Assembly (NCBI RefSeq): GCF_026651855.1
Contig: NZ_CP093281.1
Span: 186,001-250,000 of the forward strand
DNA: 64,000 nucleotides
From: Pseudomonas silvicola
GTDB taxonomy: Bacteria > Pseudomonadota > Gammaproteobacteria > Pseudomonadales > Pseudomonadaceae
Direction of reading: 5' to 3'
Both the position numbers and the translations under genes were made by a program. Shown here piece by piece: positions 41,034 through 51,690 of the stretch; within the stretch, counting starts at the first letter, position 1, and every line of letters starts with the position of its first letter. The notes under the pieces are model-generated. The model worked only from the letters and a program-made list of their open reading frames with translations. It did no database searches and was not told the DNA's origin.

Positions 41034-41962
41034 GGGCGCGTCCTCGCGGATCCAGCAGATGACAACCTGCATCTACCAGCATATTAAGCAGGACAAACAG
41101 CAGGCCGAGCGCCATGGCACTGGCCTGAATCACCGTTACATCGCGGGCGAAGATAGCGTGAACCAACGCATGACCAATGCCGGGCCAGGCAAACAAGGTT
41201 TCTACCACCACCACGCCTTCCACCAGCTCAGACAAACTGCATGCCGAACCAGGTGAGCACCGGCGTTCCCAGCAGATTGCGTAAACCATGACGATGCAGC
41301 AAAGTGGCGGGCGCCAGACCTTTTTGTGCCCCCCATTGGTAATAACCCGCGTTCACCACCTGCCAGGTGGCTTCGCGCACCACGCGCACGCCCACCGCGC
41401 TTAGCGACAAGGCCAGCGTCAATGCGGGTAACAGGAAATGACGCAGCTCACCGTGTCCCGCACTCGGCAGCCAGTCGAGTTGCAGCGCGAACAGCACGAT
41501 CAGCAGCATACCCAGTGCAGCGCGTGCACAGATTTAAGCATCGACGTCAGCCAAAACAGCAGCCGATCCAGTTTGCCATTGGCGTGACAGCCGGCCCAGA
41601 TACCCAACGGCAGCGTGATAATGATCGCCAGTAGCAATGAAACACCGCCACCAGCGGTTCCTGACCACTCCAGCGTCAACGCAGTTCATCACCGGCTCGC
41701 CGGAAACCAGCGCGAGCGACCAAAGAATTGCAGCAGATCGAACAGCCAGTGCAGTAAGGCCTGCCTGATCGGCTGCGCCACTTAACTCCTGCTGCACGCG
41801 CGCGACGGCATCCGCATCAACCCGATCATAGCCGTAACGACCGCTGGCAATGCGCCACGCCATATCGCCCGGCAGCGACCGAACCAGAAACCAGGTGAGT
41901 AAACCCACTGAGAGCACCACAAAAAAAGCCTGCATCAGCCGCCAGCTTAGTTGTCTGATCAT
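41022..41962 (-). CDS. peptide/nickel ABC transporter permease (DppB type, frameshifted)
   Basis: Starts MIRQLSWRLMQAFFVVLSVG (41962), in an ATGA overlap with the binding-protein gene. It shows TWFLVRSLPGDMAWRIASG, a periplasmic-loop signature of DppB-type permeases, then LLPALTLALSLSAVGVRVVR, the EAA region YYQWGAQKGLAPATLLHRHG and VVVVETLFAWPGIGHALV. Breaks near 41780, 41690, 41515 and 41240. The exact end is uncertain because of an indel; a TAA at 41024-41022 is the likely stop. Confidence 0.82.
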
Positions 41963-43479
41963 CACGGCTCCCAACGCAGTTGGCGCAGGCCAAAGTGACG
42001 CTCAAACGGATCGAGCGCGACGTTTTGCAACTGACTGTTGATCGCTGCTGATTGTTGATACCCGATTGGAATCACCGGGAGATCCTGTTGCAGTGCCGAA
42101 GTGATGAGTGTTCGAGCTTTGGCACGCGCGGAGGCATCGGTGGATTGCGTCAGGGTATGCAGTGCGCCACTGAATCCTGTCGGATGCCAGTTCATCGCTC
42201 CCCCAGTCGCCACCTTCTCGGCATAATCCCAATAAGGTGCCGGTTGGATCGGGCGTGAGTGCAAGTTGCGTGAGAACAGCGCCAGTTGCAGTTTCCCGCG
42301 TGATGCTGGGCAGGAATTTCGCTGGCATTGGTTGAGTTAATCTTCATTTCAATACCGACTTTGCGCAGTTGCTGCTGGATAACCATCGCCATCAACGGCA
42401 GTTCAGGGCGATCCGGGAAGGTCAGCAGCGTCAGGCTGAATCGCTGGCCGTTGCGGGTCAGCACACCATCTGATCCCGGTTGCCAGCCGGCTTTCTGCAA
42501 CAGCGTGACCGCCGAATCGGGCTGGATAGGAGTGGAGGCAGCGCCGCGTTGTGCCACTCGCCCATGTTCGGCGGGAACAACTGCCGCTGGCAGCACCCGG
42601 ATAGCGCAACACCGCCATCGCTAACGCATTACGATCAATGGCCATGCTGGATCGCTTCGCGCACCGGCTGTTCCGCTAACAGCGGATCGCCCAGATTGAG
42701 CTTCAGCATAAGCGTGCGCGGCACGGGAATGGCGGGAGTTGCAGCGCAGGTTTGCGTGCCAGACGCTGACGGCTGGCGGCATCAAGATTGAACACATAAC
42801 CGCATCACCACCTTTCCGCGAGCACGCGGGTCCTGCCCGGCCAGAAGAGAGATAGCTGGCTGCGGCGATGTGGTTTTTCTCCCCAGTACCTTCAGAAAGC
42901 GTTTTACCGCTAACGACTGGGCGGCAAAGGCGGTCAGCATAACGGCCCGGAGCCGATGATGCGCGTGAAGTTGCCCTGTGCACTCCCAGCTGGATAACGC
43001 CAGAATTTGCGAGCGACTTTCCGCCAGGACGGAAAGCAGAGGTGTGAAAGGCTCGCGCAGCGTGATGGTCACCACCTGCCCTTCTCCGCTGATCTCAGTG
43101 ATCGGTGTTTTATCCAGTAATCCCGCTTTACTTTACTCCGCGCAGTATTGAGTGATTTCACTACCGCTGCCGCATCCAGTGGCGAACCATCATGGAAATG
43201 CACGTTATCGCGCAGCTGTAATTGCCAGCGTAAACCGTCTTCCGAGACCTGCCAACTCTTCGCCAAAGCCGGTATCGGTTCACCGCGTTGATTCACTTCC
43301 ACAGCGTTTCCACCACATCCATGCGCAGAAGGATGTCAACCGGAAAGCGCCGGATCGGCACCTTTAATTTCAAACGGAGCGGCAATGCGCACCGTGTTTT
43401 CCTGATGCTGCGCCGCGAATGAGGCGCACGAAGCCAGGCCGAGCGCCGTGGCGATCAGCAATTTTTTCATTGATTTCAT
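41962..43479 (-). CDS. family 5 extracellular solute-binding protein, peptide/nickel type (frameshifted)
   Basis: Starts MKSMKKLLIATALGLASCA (43479), a signal peptide. Landmarks: NTVRIAAPFEIKGADPALSG, GEPIPALAKSWQVSEDGLRW, RDNVHFHDGSPLDAAAVVKS and VVTITLREPFTPLLSVLAES, all typical of the OppA/DppA/NikA family, and a C terminus VALDPFERHFGLRQLRWEP. About 505 codons. Breaks lie near 43340, 43120, 42950, 42800, 42640, 42310 and 42180. The arrangement SBP-permease-permease-fused ATPase resembles metal or metallophore importers such as Ynt/Cnt as well as peptide importers, and the substrate cannot be decided. Confidence 0.82.
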
Positions 43480-43669
43480 TATGGTTTCGAAAAATACCGC
43501 TACAAAAATCCCAGAGATATTACGTTATAACATAACAATACACATTTAAACACAGATCGTCTGCGGGGATAAACGGTTTGCGCGGGTGTTTATGACAAAT
43601 TGACACTGCATCCTCGGGCATGACTGGGTTATGCTGAAACCGAATCTGAACCCTCAAGGAGAAACGGGA

Positions 43670-43855
43670 ATGCCAGAGATCGTTGTCTATGCTGCGGAAG
43701 GCCGCACAGTTGAGCAGAAGAAGAAGTTGCTGAAAGCGGTGACTGCCGCAGTCGCGGACTCGTTTGAGATTGATGCCAATTCGGTGACGGTTTCAATCAT
43801 TGAAACGCCTAAGCATCATAAATCTAAAGGCGGCGTGCCGTTTGATGAGCGGTGA
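43670..43855 (+). CDS. 4-oxalocrotonate tautomerase family protein
   Basis: Intact 61-residue protein. The start MPEIVVYAAEGRT at 43670 has AAGGAG upstream; removal of Met exposes the catalytic Pro-1 of the family. The single domain ends HHKSKGGVPFDER. Small tautomerases of this type form hexamers and isomerise enol/keto compounds; the substrate is unknown. A terminator follows. Confidence 0.87.
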   Translation: MPEIVVYAAEGRTVEQKKKLLKAVTAAVADSFEIDANSVTVSIIETPKHHKSKGGVPFDER

Positions 43856-43873
43856 TAGGTTATTTGATGCATA

Positions 43874-43900
43874 AAAGCCCAACAGGGCTTTATGTTTTAT
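43874..43900 (+). terminator. intrinsic terminator after the tautomerase gene
   Basis: AAAGCCC, loop AACA, GGGCTTT, then a T-rich tail. It lies about 20 nt after the tautomerase stop. Confidence 0.75.
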
Positions 43901-43904
43901 AGAA

Positions 43905-44204
43905 TGAAACCGCTGGCCTTTATCTTCAATGGTGTTGAGTGATACGCAGCCGCTTTATTGGGTTTACTCGTTACGTTCCCACTTTGAAACACTCTCAACT
44001 GACATGCCTGTAGTCATGCCAGCGCCGCCTGCGACATCTTCCATCTTAAGCGTACCGCTTTAATCTCAATCCCAGACATAGCGCGTACTGGAGGGATATT
44101 ACGAGCTTCGATCGCCGCACTGATTTCCGCAACCGTCTCGCCCTGAACAACGCCCAATTTGTAGCGCTGCGCCATATCGTGATTTTCTTTAAGCGTTCAG
44201 TCAT
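43905..44204 (-). CDS. XRE-family antitoxin (NadS-like), frameshifted
   Basis: The start MTERLKE at 44204 is followed, after an indel near 44185, by YKLGVVQGETVAEISAAIEA and VRAMSGIEIKAVRLRWKMSQ. Further shifts near 44020, 43965 and 43940 lead to MSVESVSKWERN, KPNKAA and LNTIEDKGQRF, the typical end of NadS/HigA-like antitoxins. About 100 residues; the exact stop is uncertain. It lies directly downstream of the toxin gene, with a 52-nt gap, in the toxin-first order of HigBA modules. Confidence 0.65.
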
Positions 44205-44256
44205 CACAAGTTACCTCGATTAGTTCTTTTAACTTAATCAACTCCCGGACCTTCTC

Positions 44257-44541
44257 TCATCTGACACTCGCAATAAAATCCCGAGCGATACGGCAATAAG
44301 CATCAATTTCATCATCTTCAAGTTCTTTGCCTTTCTTCTTTGATAGCTGACTTTTCAAGTACATATCAAAGAAATAAATGTTGTTGCCATAATTGAAGAA
44401 AACAATGCTACGCGCGCCGTCAGATGCCCCCACACCAGGCAACCCGAGTCGTGTTTGAACGTGTAACGTCCTAATGGGTTCCATGTAATCCCCTGCAAAA
44501 ATCGACTTTGCAGCTTTACAAAATTTTATCATTGCGTGCAT
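44257..44541 (-). CDS. RelE/HigB-type toxin
   Basis: 94 codons. The C-terminal half shows GARSIVFFNYGNNIYFFDMY, matching the core strands of the RelE-like family (GxRxIYxF..DxIYLLxxY), then LSKKKGKELEDDEIDAYCRI. The N terminus deviates and may hide an indel. Toxins of this fold cleave mRNA on the ribosome. The paired antitoxin follows immediately. Confidence 0.65.
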   Translation of the reverse strand: MHAMIKFCKAAKSIFAGDYMEPIRTLHVQTRLGLPGVGASDGARSIVFFNYGNNIYFFDMYLKSQLSKKKGKELEDDEIDAYCRIARDFIASVR

Positions 44542-44770
44542 TACATCTCTCTTCCTGAAATTCTGGCGTCAGGTAAATGCCCATTTACCCCTCCTTGCCT
44601 TAAAATATCCGTAAGCGTGACTATAGTCTTCGTTACGGGTTAGGTCAAATTACGCGTTATCGTTGAACGGCGCTACACAACCGGGAATACATGTGGGTTG
44701 GGTACGCATGAACGGAAAATTCAGTATTATATCTCACCCCTGGCTAACCCAATTGAGTGCTCAGCCCGCT

Positions 44771-45489
44771 ATGACTGAACAGAATCCGCTGTTTTCGCGG
44801 CTTACCACCACACTGGCTAAAGAGAGCCGTACGCCGTTGTACAAGTCGCTTTGCCGCCGCCATCAAAGAGGCGGTGAGTGATGGCATCCTGGTGCATGAA
44901 GAGATCCTGCCCGGTGAGCGAGACAGCCAGTCGCTCAGCATCTCGCGTACGGTGCGTAAAGCGATGGATGAGCTGGAAAAGGGGTGGTGTTTCGTTCACG
45001 CGGTTACGGCACACAGATTGCAGCCAGTTTGAGTATTCGCTGAAAGAGCCCAAAGGTTTGTCGGCAGGCGGTTTTACGCGGTAAAAACCCGATACGGTGT
45101 GGATCAATAAGAGCAAAATTCAGCAGTGCGGAAATCGGTGAAAACTGGGATTAAGCCAAGGTAGCGAAGTCTACTTGCTGAAGCGTATTCGCTATGTCGA
45201 TCAGCAAGCGGTGTCAGTTGAAGAATCCTGGGTGCCGGCACGCTTTATTGCAGATGCCGATGACATTGGAATTTCTTTGTATGATTACTTTAACAAGCAA
45301 AGATTTTGCCGGTTAAGTCCCAAAGCAGAGTGAGTGCCCGCTGATGAAGCGCTCCAGCAGCAGATTGTCCCTGCCCGCCAATGTCCCTGTGTTAGTGATT
45401 AAACAGCTGGCACTGACGCGCAAGGCAGTCCTCTGGAGTACAGCATCAGCTACTGCCGCAGCGACATGTACGTGTTTATTGCTGAGTAA
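44771..45489 (+). CDS. yegW: GntR-family regulator YegW (frameshifted)
   Basis: Corresponds to E. coli YegW. The N-terminal winged helix reads SDGILVHEEILPGERD, then SISRTVRKAMDELEKE. The UTRA-type effector domain has FEYSLKEPKGFSQ, EVYLLKRIRYVDQQAVSVEE, SWVPARFIADADDIGISLYD and the end EYSISYCRSDMYVFIAE. Breaks near 44855, 44935, 44985, 45070, 45130 and 45305. I take the start at MTEQNPLFSRL. It is convergent with yegV, just as in E. coli, and probably controls the yegTUV genes. Confidence 0.88.
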
Positions 45490-46450
45490 GTCTTTGCTGC
45501 CAATAGCTCTGCAGCGTGGCGCGATCGGGTGCACAATCACCACCGCGTTGTGACACCACATAAGACGCCACGGCATTACCCAATGCCACACTTTCCGCCA
45601 GCGACCAACCTGACGCGAGCCCGGCTAACACTCCCCCCGCATGGCTGTCACCGGCGCCAATCGTATCGACTACTTGCGTTGCCAGAGCAGGGATCCAACC
45701 CTGCGATTCCGCATCGATATAACCTGCGCCATCACTGTCTAGACGCACCACCAACCCTGCGCCAAAGTGTTGTTGCCATTGAGCCATTAACTGACGGGCA
45801 TCAAAGGCTTGATGCTGGTTCAAACGCTCCAGCCACAGTAACTCCGCTTCCGTCTGTTCACTGTAATCAGTGGTTTAAGCGCCATAATACGGGCAAATTG
45901 ACACTCACCGATGTCAGCCAAACGCGGACCGAACCACCAGCAATTGATAGTTATGCGCCTGGTGTTCGAGCCGTCGATCAGCACATCGCCGCTTTTGCTG
46001 GTCAGTTGATAGCCGTATCGCGATCCAACGCTGCGCGGGTTGTGGCAATGTGCCCAGCAGTTCGGCATCCCAAAGATTTTCGACACCGCTAACCGACAGA
46101 AACGTGCGCTCGCCGTCTGGCTCCACCAGTGCCAGACACCAGCCATTGTCTCCTTTGCTGGTTTCCAGCACGCTGTGAATGCCATATTCCATCAGCTTCT
46201 GCCGCACAATACTGGCCCAAATGCCGTTACCCAGCGGCAGCGCGTTGATGGATGGAATGCCCAACCGATGCAACGCGATCGTTACATTCAATGCACAACC
46301 GCCCACGTTGACGACCTGCTGGTGGAGCTCGATATCACTCCCCCGATGCGGTAACGAATAGGCATCAGCAATCACGTCCACCACAGCGGCACCAATCACG
46401 CACACCGGCAGACGTCCTTCCAGCCGGTTCAGGTCATCAGGCGTCAGCAT
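45476..46450 (-). CDS. yegV: PfkB-family sugar/nucleoside kinase YegV (frameshifted)
   Basis: Starts MLTPDDLNRLEGRLPVCVIG (46450). Family features are the N-terminal VNVGGCALNVTIALHRLGI and the anion-hole/catalytic motif VVDTIGAGDSHAGGVLAGLA with the base Asp. GDNGWCLALVEPDGERTF and RGGDCAP match E. coli YegV. About 325 codons. Breaks near 46010-45830. Its 5' end overlaps yegU by 14 nt. It probably phosphorylates a nucleoside or ribose-like product released by YegU. Confidence 0.9.
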
Positions 46451-47455
46451 AAACGGCCTCACGCTGCTGACGGAAACGCATGAATGCGTTGCTATAGCGA
46501 GGAACCAGGCGTTGGCAGCATCCAGTTCGGCTTTTAACTGTGAATCAATCCCATCAATGCCATGCAGCGCTCCGCAAATGGCCACCGCCATCGCGCCGAT
46601 GGTATCGGTATCGCCACCCAGATTGGCACAAAGAATAGCGCAGCGATTCGGATCGGTATTGGCCAGCTCAACCATTGCAATAGCAGCTGGAACCGATTCG
46701 ATGGTGGCCGTCCCGGTGCCTACCAAATCATAAATCTGCTGCATCGTTGACTCCACGCCTCTGCCCTGCGCCACAACGCTCAGCGCCAGCTCAACACGCG
46801 CGGCCATGGACGCGCTAAAGGTCGTGACGCGTTTTTCCTGAGCAGCGCGCGCAATCGCAGGCAGCTCATCGCGGATGGATGTCCAGCTTGCGCCGTCAAT
46901 GGCTCGTGAAACCGCCCAGGCAATCACCACTGCACCCGCGATGGCGATATCAGATTTATGCGTAGGACTGATGCCAGTGCGACGGCGTCAATAAAGGCGT
47001 CCAGATCTTTGGCTGGCAACAGGCAACCTAGTGGCGAAACGCGCATCGCGGCGCCATTGGTCATGCCGTTGTTCTCCAGTTGCGTCACTGGCGTTCCCAT
47101 TTTCAGTGCATTCAGGGCTATTTTGGATGTGGGTCCCAATACGTTTTTGTTGAAGGCATCAAACCCTCTGCCCAGCGCAGGATATTGGCACCAATGGTCT
47201 CCGCGTTGATATCGCCATCATGCGTGACTATCGCATCTGCCAAAGCCAGCGCCATCGACGATCGTCGTAAATGCCGCACGGCCAAAATAACAGGCATTGT
47301 TTTCGGCAGGCCCCGGCAGAAAACCATCAATCCAGCCAAAATGCTGCTTAACGCGACTGCGCCCACAATTCCGATGGCATGCCCATCGCATCGCCCAGTG
47401 CCTGACCATAGAAAGCGCCTAAAATCCGTTTTTCCCGGAGTGTCATTGTCATCAT
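46437..47455 (-). CDS. yegU: ADP-ribosylglycohydrolase family protein YegU (frameshifted)
   Basis: Starts MMTMTLREKRILGAFYGQAL (47455). It has GDAMGMPSELW (first Asp metal site), LENNGMTNGAAMRVSPLG and the second metal motif CANLGGDTDTIGAMAVAICG. The end, after a shift near 46495, is SNAFMRFRQQREAVYADA with TGA at 46439-46437. Breaks also lie near 47340, 47255, 47130 and 46950. It hydrolyses N-glycosidic bonds of ADP-ribose-type or nucleoside-like substrates, with two Mg2+ ions expected. Confidence 0.9.
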
Positions 47456-47463
47456 TACATCTC

Positions 47464-48734
47464 TTATTTATGGCTATCAGCGGTGGCTGATTGCTCGAAA
47501 GCGGTTAATTCTTCACTGCGTTTTTTGCCATCGCGGAACAGCACGATGAAGGCAATGGTGATAATGATGATCATCACGCTGCCAAACATCCACATGCCCG
47601 CCCAGTTGAACGTTTGGCCATTGCGTGGCTGGTCGTACGCGAACATCTCCTGCATCAAATATCCGCCGAGACGATAGCCCAGCAAGCTGCCAATCCCCTG
47701 GCATGCGAGCGTGATCAGGCCCTGTGCTGCGTTGCGCATCGCGACCGGTGCTTTTTTATCAACGTAGATGTAAGCCGTGATGAAGTAGAAGTCATAGCTG
47801 ACGCCGTGCAGCAGGATGCCCATAAACAACAGGCCAATCGTCAGGGCATTTTGATCGCCGCCGAACACAAAGAATATGTAGCGTAGCGCTGCGGTGGTTA
47901 AGCCAAGCAGCAACACTTTGCCGATGCCAAAGCGCTTGATAAAGAATGGCAGTGCCAGCAGGAAGAAGATCTCCGATACCTGACCCAGCGTCATCCAACC
48001 GGTGGCGTGTGGCAGGCCCACCTCCGTCAGGTAGCCTTCAGCAAAGATGTAGTAAAACGCCAGCGGCATGCTGAACAGGAATGAGCAGACGAAGAACACC
48101 AGGAAACTGCGATCTTTCAGGAGATGCAGCGCATCCAGCCCCAATGCCACACGCAGGCTGAATTTGCCGATGCTTTTCGGCTCAGTTGCCGGCAGCATTA
48201 GAGAAAAGATCCCCAATACCAGTGAACTGGCAGCTGTGATCAGCAGCGGCACATTGCTGGCTGAAATGTCGCCATAGCCCATCAGCGGCGGCAGGAAACC
48301 ACAGGCAATGCCTGACGCAATCCACCCTAAAGTGCCCATGACCCGCACGCGTGGATAATCGCGTTCGACATCTTTGACATGCGAAAGCAATACTGTTAAC
48401 AGTCAGCGCAATGGTCGGCATGTAAGTGAGCGCATACAACAGCAGCAGTGGGAAGAAACCACTGAAGTGCGTCTGCTGGGCCGCGAAATACATCAGAATG
48501 GAACCGACGATCATCAGCAGCGATAACACTTTCTGCGCCTGGAAGAAGCGGTCTGCCAACGATCCAACGAGGATCGGCGACAGGATGGCGGCAATCGAAG
48601 TACAGGCATAGCACCAGGCAATCTCAACCGGCGAAAAGCCGTTTTGCTGAGAAAGCGAAGCGGCACAAACCATGCCCCCAGATAAACCACTCGAGAAACA
48701 TCATGAAGGATAATTTTGGGATTGTTGTTTTCAT
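47464..48734 (-). CDS. yegT: MFS nucleoside transporter YegT (frameshifted)
   Basis: Twelve-helix symporter of the NupG/XapB family, about 423 codons. Starts MKTTIPKLSFMMFLEWFIWG (48734); an indel near 48680 precedes LSQQNGFSPVEIAWCYACTS. After another near 48400 it continues VRVMGTLGWIASGIACGFLP and VDKKAPVAMRNAAQGLITLA, both family signatures. It ends FEQSATADSHK. The order yegT-yegU-yegV with convergent yegW is the same as in E. coli and implies uptake, cleavage and phosphorylation of a nucleoside-like compound. Confidence 0.9.
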
Positions 48735-48877
48735 TAAAATAGGACTCCCCGGTGTAGGTGAGGCCAATCTAACACCACTAACAATACCTTTGTAATACCA
48801 TTAGCGGATTCTTTGAGCTACTCCACAACAATTTTAACCGAGGATTAACAGTAAGGCAGGAGATAGAGCGTGGAATA

Positions 48878-48898
48878 AGGGCGTGCAGTGCACGCCCT
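48878..48898 (-). terminator. possible terminator after sad
   Basis: AGGGCGTG / CACGCCCT with a 5-nt loop, 7 nt beyond the sad stop. The U-tract on the minus strand is weak (TTATTCC), so terminator strength is uncertain. Confidence 0.5.
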
Positions 48899-48905
48899 AA
48901 AAGTC

Positions 48906-50281
48906 TTAACGACGGTTTTTCCAGACGGTCTGGATATTACAGAATTCGTGAACGCCAAAACTGGAAAGTTCACGACCATAGCCGCTCTTCTTCACACCAC
49001 CAATCGCCACGCGGGGATCGGAAGCACCGTTGCCATTGATGAACACGGCGCCGGTTTCCAGTTTCTCTGCCAGCTCATTGGCAACCGCTACGTTACTGCT
49101 CCACACGGTGGCGCTCAAACCAAATTCGCTGTCGTTTGCCAGTTCTAATGCATGCTGCGCATCACGTGCTACGGTAATCGCCGCCACAGGGCCAAAGATC
49201 TCCTGCTGGAAGGCGATCATGTCGGGTGTCACATCAGCAAGGATCGTTGGTGCGTAGTAGTTGCCAACGCCATCGATCTTATGACCACCGATAACCAGGC
49301 GCGCACCCTGTTTCAGGGTCTGCTGTACCTGCTGGTCTAACTCATCACGCAGATCATAACGCGCCATTGGCCCGATATAAGTTTCTTCATTCAACGGATC
49401 GCCAATTTTTAGTGCCTGCACAGCCGCGCTAAAACGCGCCTCAAACGCTTCTGCGACACTTTCCTCAATGATGAACCGTTTGGCTGCCATGCACACCTGT
49501 CCGGTGTTCTGGTAGCGTCCTGTGACCGCTGAAGATACTGCGGCATCCAGATCGGCATCTGCCAGAACAATAAAAGGATCTGCGCCGCCGAGTTCCAGCA
49601 CGGTTTTTTTCAATACCGCACCGGCTTGTGCTGCAATAGCACCGCCCGCCCGCACACTTCCTGTCACCGCAACTGCCGCAATACGCGGATCTTTAATTGC
49701 AGCCGAAACGCCATCGTTATCCACGTTAATCACGGTGAAGCCACCTTTTGGCAGATCGGTCGCATCAAACAATTCGGTCATCAGATGTGCTGCACCCATC
49801 ACGCTTGGCGCATGTTTCAGTACATAAGTGTTTCCTGCCAGCAGCATACTAACGGCACCGCGCAGCACCTGCCAGTAGGGAAGTTCCAGGGCATCACTGC
49901 GAGGATCACACCTAACGGGCGAAACGACTGCCAGGCTTGCTGATTTTCCACCAGCGTGGGTTTATCAGCCAGCATGGCCGGACCTTGTTCCGCGTACCAA
50001 TCACAGAGATTGGCGCATTTCAAAACTTCAGCACGTGCTTGGGCGATCGGTTTGCCCATTTCCAGCGTGGCCATTTCTGCAAGTTGATCCTGACGCTGGC
50101 GGATCTGTTCAGCTAACTGCCGCAATACGATGACACGCTGTGCCATGCTGGTGGCTCGCCATTGTGCAAAAGCATCCGCGCTGGTCTGCAACGCAGCTTC
50201 GAGTTCAGCGGCATTCTGCAACGGATAGGTTGCGATGATTTCGCCAGTGGTAGGGTTACGTGAAATAACGTTGTCAGTCAT
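48906..50281 (-). CDS. sad: NAD+-dependent succinate-semialdehyde dehydrogenase Sad/YneI-like (frameshifted once)
   Basis: About 459 codons from MTDNVISRNPTTGEIIATYP (50281). Landmarks: CANLCDWYAEQGPAMLADKP, MPWNFP, INVDNDGVSAAIKDPRIAAV, VTGSVRAGGAIAAQAG, LELGGADPFIVLADADLD and the catalytic-cysteine peptide YQNTGQVCMAAKRF. The end VHEFCNIQTVWKNRR matches E. coli Sad. One indel, near 49870. It oxidises succinate semialdehyde or a similar aldehyde to the acid. It lies upstream of yegT in the same direction but 170 bp away, so it is probably a separate unit. Confidence 0.88.
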
Positions 50282-50525
50282 AAGATGCCTTCGTCATGAG
50301 TTGTAGGGTGTGAATATGGGTTTCACCTTACGCTTAGGAGAGATTGATGAAAAATGAATAATAATGAGGAAGTTGTTCTCTTCTGATGAAAGAAGCGGAT
50401 CTTCTTCGCAGAGAATTAATGTTTTTTCGCCATTGGTGGGATCAATCTTACTGACCTGCATATTCTTACAGTTTTTAATGTTAGAAGCTGATTCTTCATA
50501 GGGTTATGCAGTTATACAGTGAATA

Positions 50526-50581
50526 GATCTTAAAGAAAGATCATAGAGAGATCTTAAAGAGATCCTAAGAGATCCCCGATC
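50526..50581. promoter_or_regulatory. Dam-site cluster in the plasmid origin
   Basis: Six GATC sites in 56 bp (50526, 50539, 50550, 50561, 50571, 50578), several within repeats of the form AGATCTTAAAG. Such AT-rich, Dam-site-dense segments are the unwinding and sequestration part of P1/RepFIB-type origins. A near-match DnaA box, TCATCCACA, lies at 50734-50742. Confidence 0.6.
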
Positions 50582-50621
50582 GCTGTAAGCCGCACCCCAC
50601 AAGGCCTGAGAAGGTGATCGC

Positions 50622-50720
50622 GTTCACTATAATCAGAAAACGTTCACTACAATCAGCATAATATTCACTATAGACTGTAGAATGTTCACTATAAACAGTG
50701 TTAATGTTCACTGTAATCAG
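50622..50720 (+). repeat. origin iterons, five direct copies
   Basis: Five 15-bp iterons of consensus GTTCACTGTAATCAG at 50622, 50642, 50663, 50684 and 50706, spaced 20-22 bp, i.e. two helical turns. They lie between the GATC cluster and repA and are the expected RepA-binding sites of the origin. Confidence 0.85.
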
Positions 50721-50876
50721 AAATCGATCCTTTTCATCCACAGAATGAAGATCTCAGGCTATAGATAAAGAGAGTGAAAACAAGGCGTTACTAGAACCTT
50801 TTCTGTCGGTGACAAAAAACAGCGGTGAGGTTATCCAGCTTCATCTAATAAAAATAACACCGTACAACCGGTCGCG

Positions 50877-51682
50877 TTGATGCGCCTGGGTCTGTTCGTT
50901 CCGACACTAAAGTCTACTGCGCGTGGGAAATCGGGCGCGATGGCTTCAACGGACGCCACCAAAGAGCTCAAGAACCTTTCGTTAGTTAAAGCGGAAGGCT
51001 ATGAAAAGATTACCATTACTGGCGCAAGGCTGGATATGGATAATGATTTCAAAACCTGGGCTGGCATTATTCAGTCTTTCTCGCGTTATCCCTCAAAGGG
51101 CGACACGGTGACGCTGCCGTTTATTGATTTCGTGAAAATGTGCGGGATCCCATCGGCAAACTCGTCAGCGGCCTTACGTAAGCGTTTAGATGCCTCTTTA
51201 CGACGCATCGCAACCAATACGTTGTCCTTTGAAGGTAATGGCAAAGCGTACCATACCCATCTTGTGCAATCTGCCTACTACGATCGCGGGATCTGGTGCG
51301 CATTCAGGCCGATCCCAAACTGTTTGAGCTGTATAACTTTGACCATAAAGTCTTGCTGCAGCTGCGTGCTATTTCACGGCTCAAACGTAAGGAATCGGCT
51401 CAGGCGTTATATACCTACCTGGAAAGCTTGCCAACCAATCCTGCACCGATATCACTGGCGCGTCTGCGCATGCGTTTAAACTTAGGCTCTAAGACGACCA
51501 CGCAAAACCACGTGGTTCGACGCGCGATGGAACAGCTTAAGGAGATTGGTTACCTCGACTATTCAGAGGTGAAGCGTGGACGTTCTGTGTTCTTTATTAT
51601 CCATAGCAGAACGCCGAAGCTGGACGGTATCAGCAATCTTGAGAGCATTGATTCCCTCGATGATATTGAGTTTGAAGACTGA
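50877..51682 (+). CDS. repA: RepFIB/Rep_3-type replication initiator RepA (frameshifted)
   Basis: Initiator that binds the flanking iterons. The main frame has [39 protein letters not shown] and [20 protein letters not shown]. An indel near 51290 leads to [20 protein letters not shown] and the second winged helix [20 protein letters not shown]. The true N terminus is probably 5' of 50877, since another frame reads PYNRSR just upstream, the usual lead-in of this family. About 268 codons as given. It is flanked on both sides by iterons, as in RepFIB replicons. Confidence 0.88.
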
Positions 51683-51690
51683 TTTTTCAC

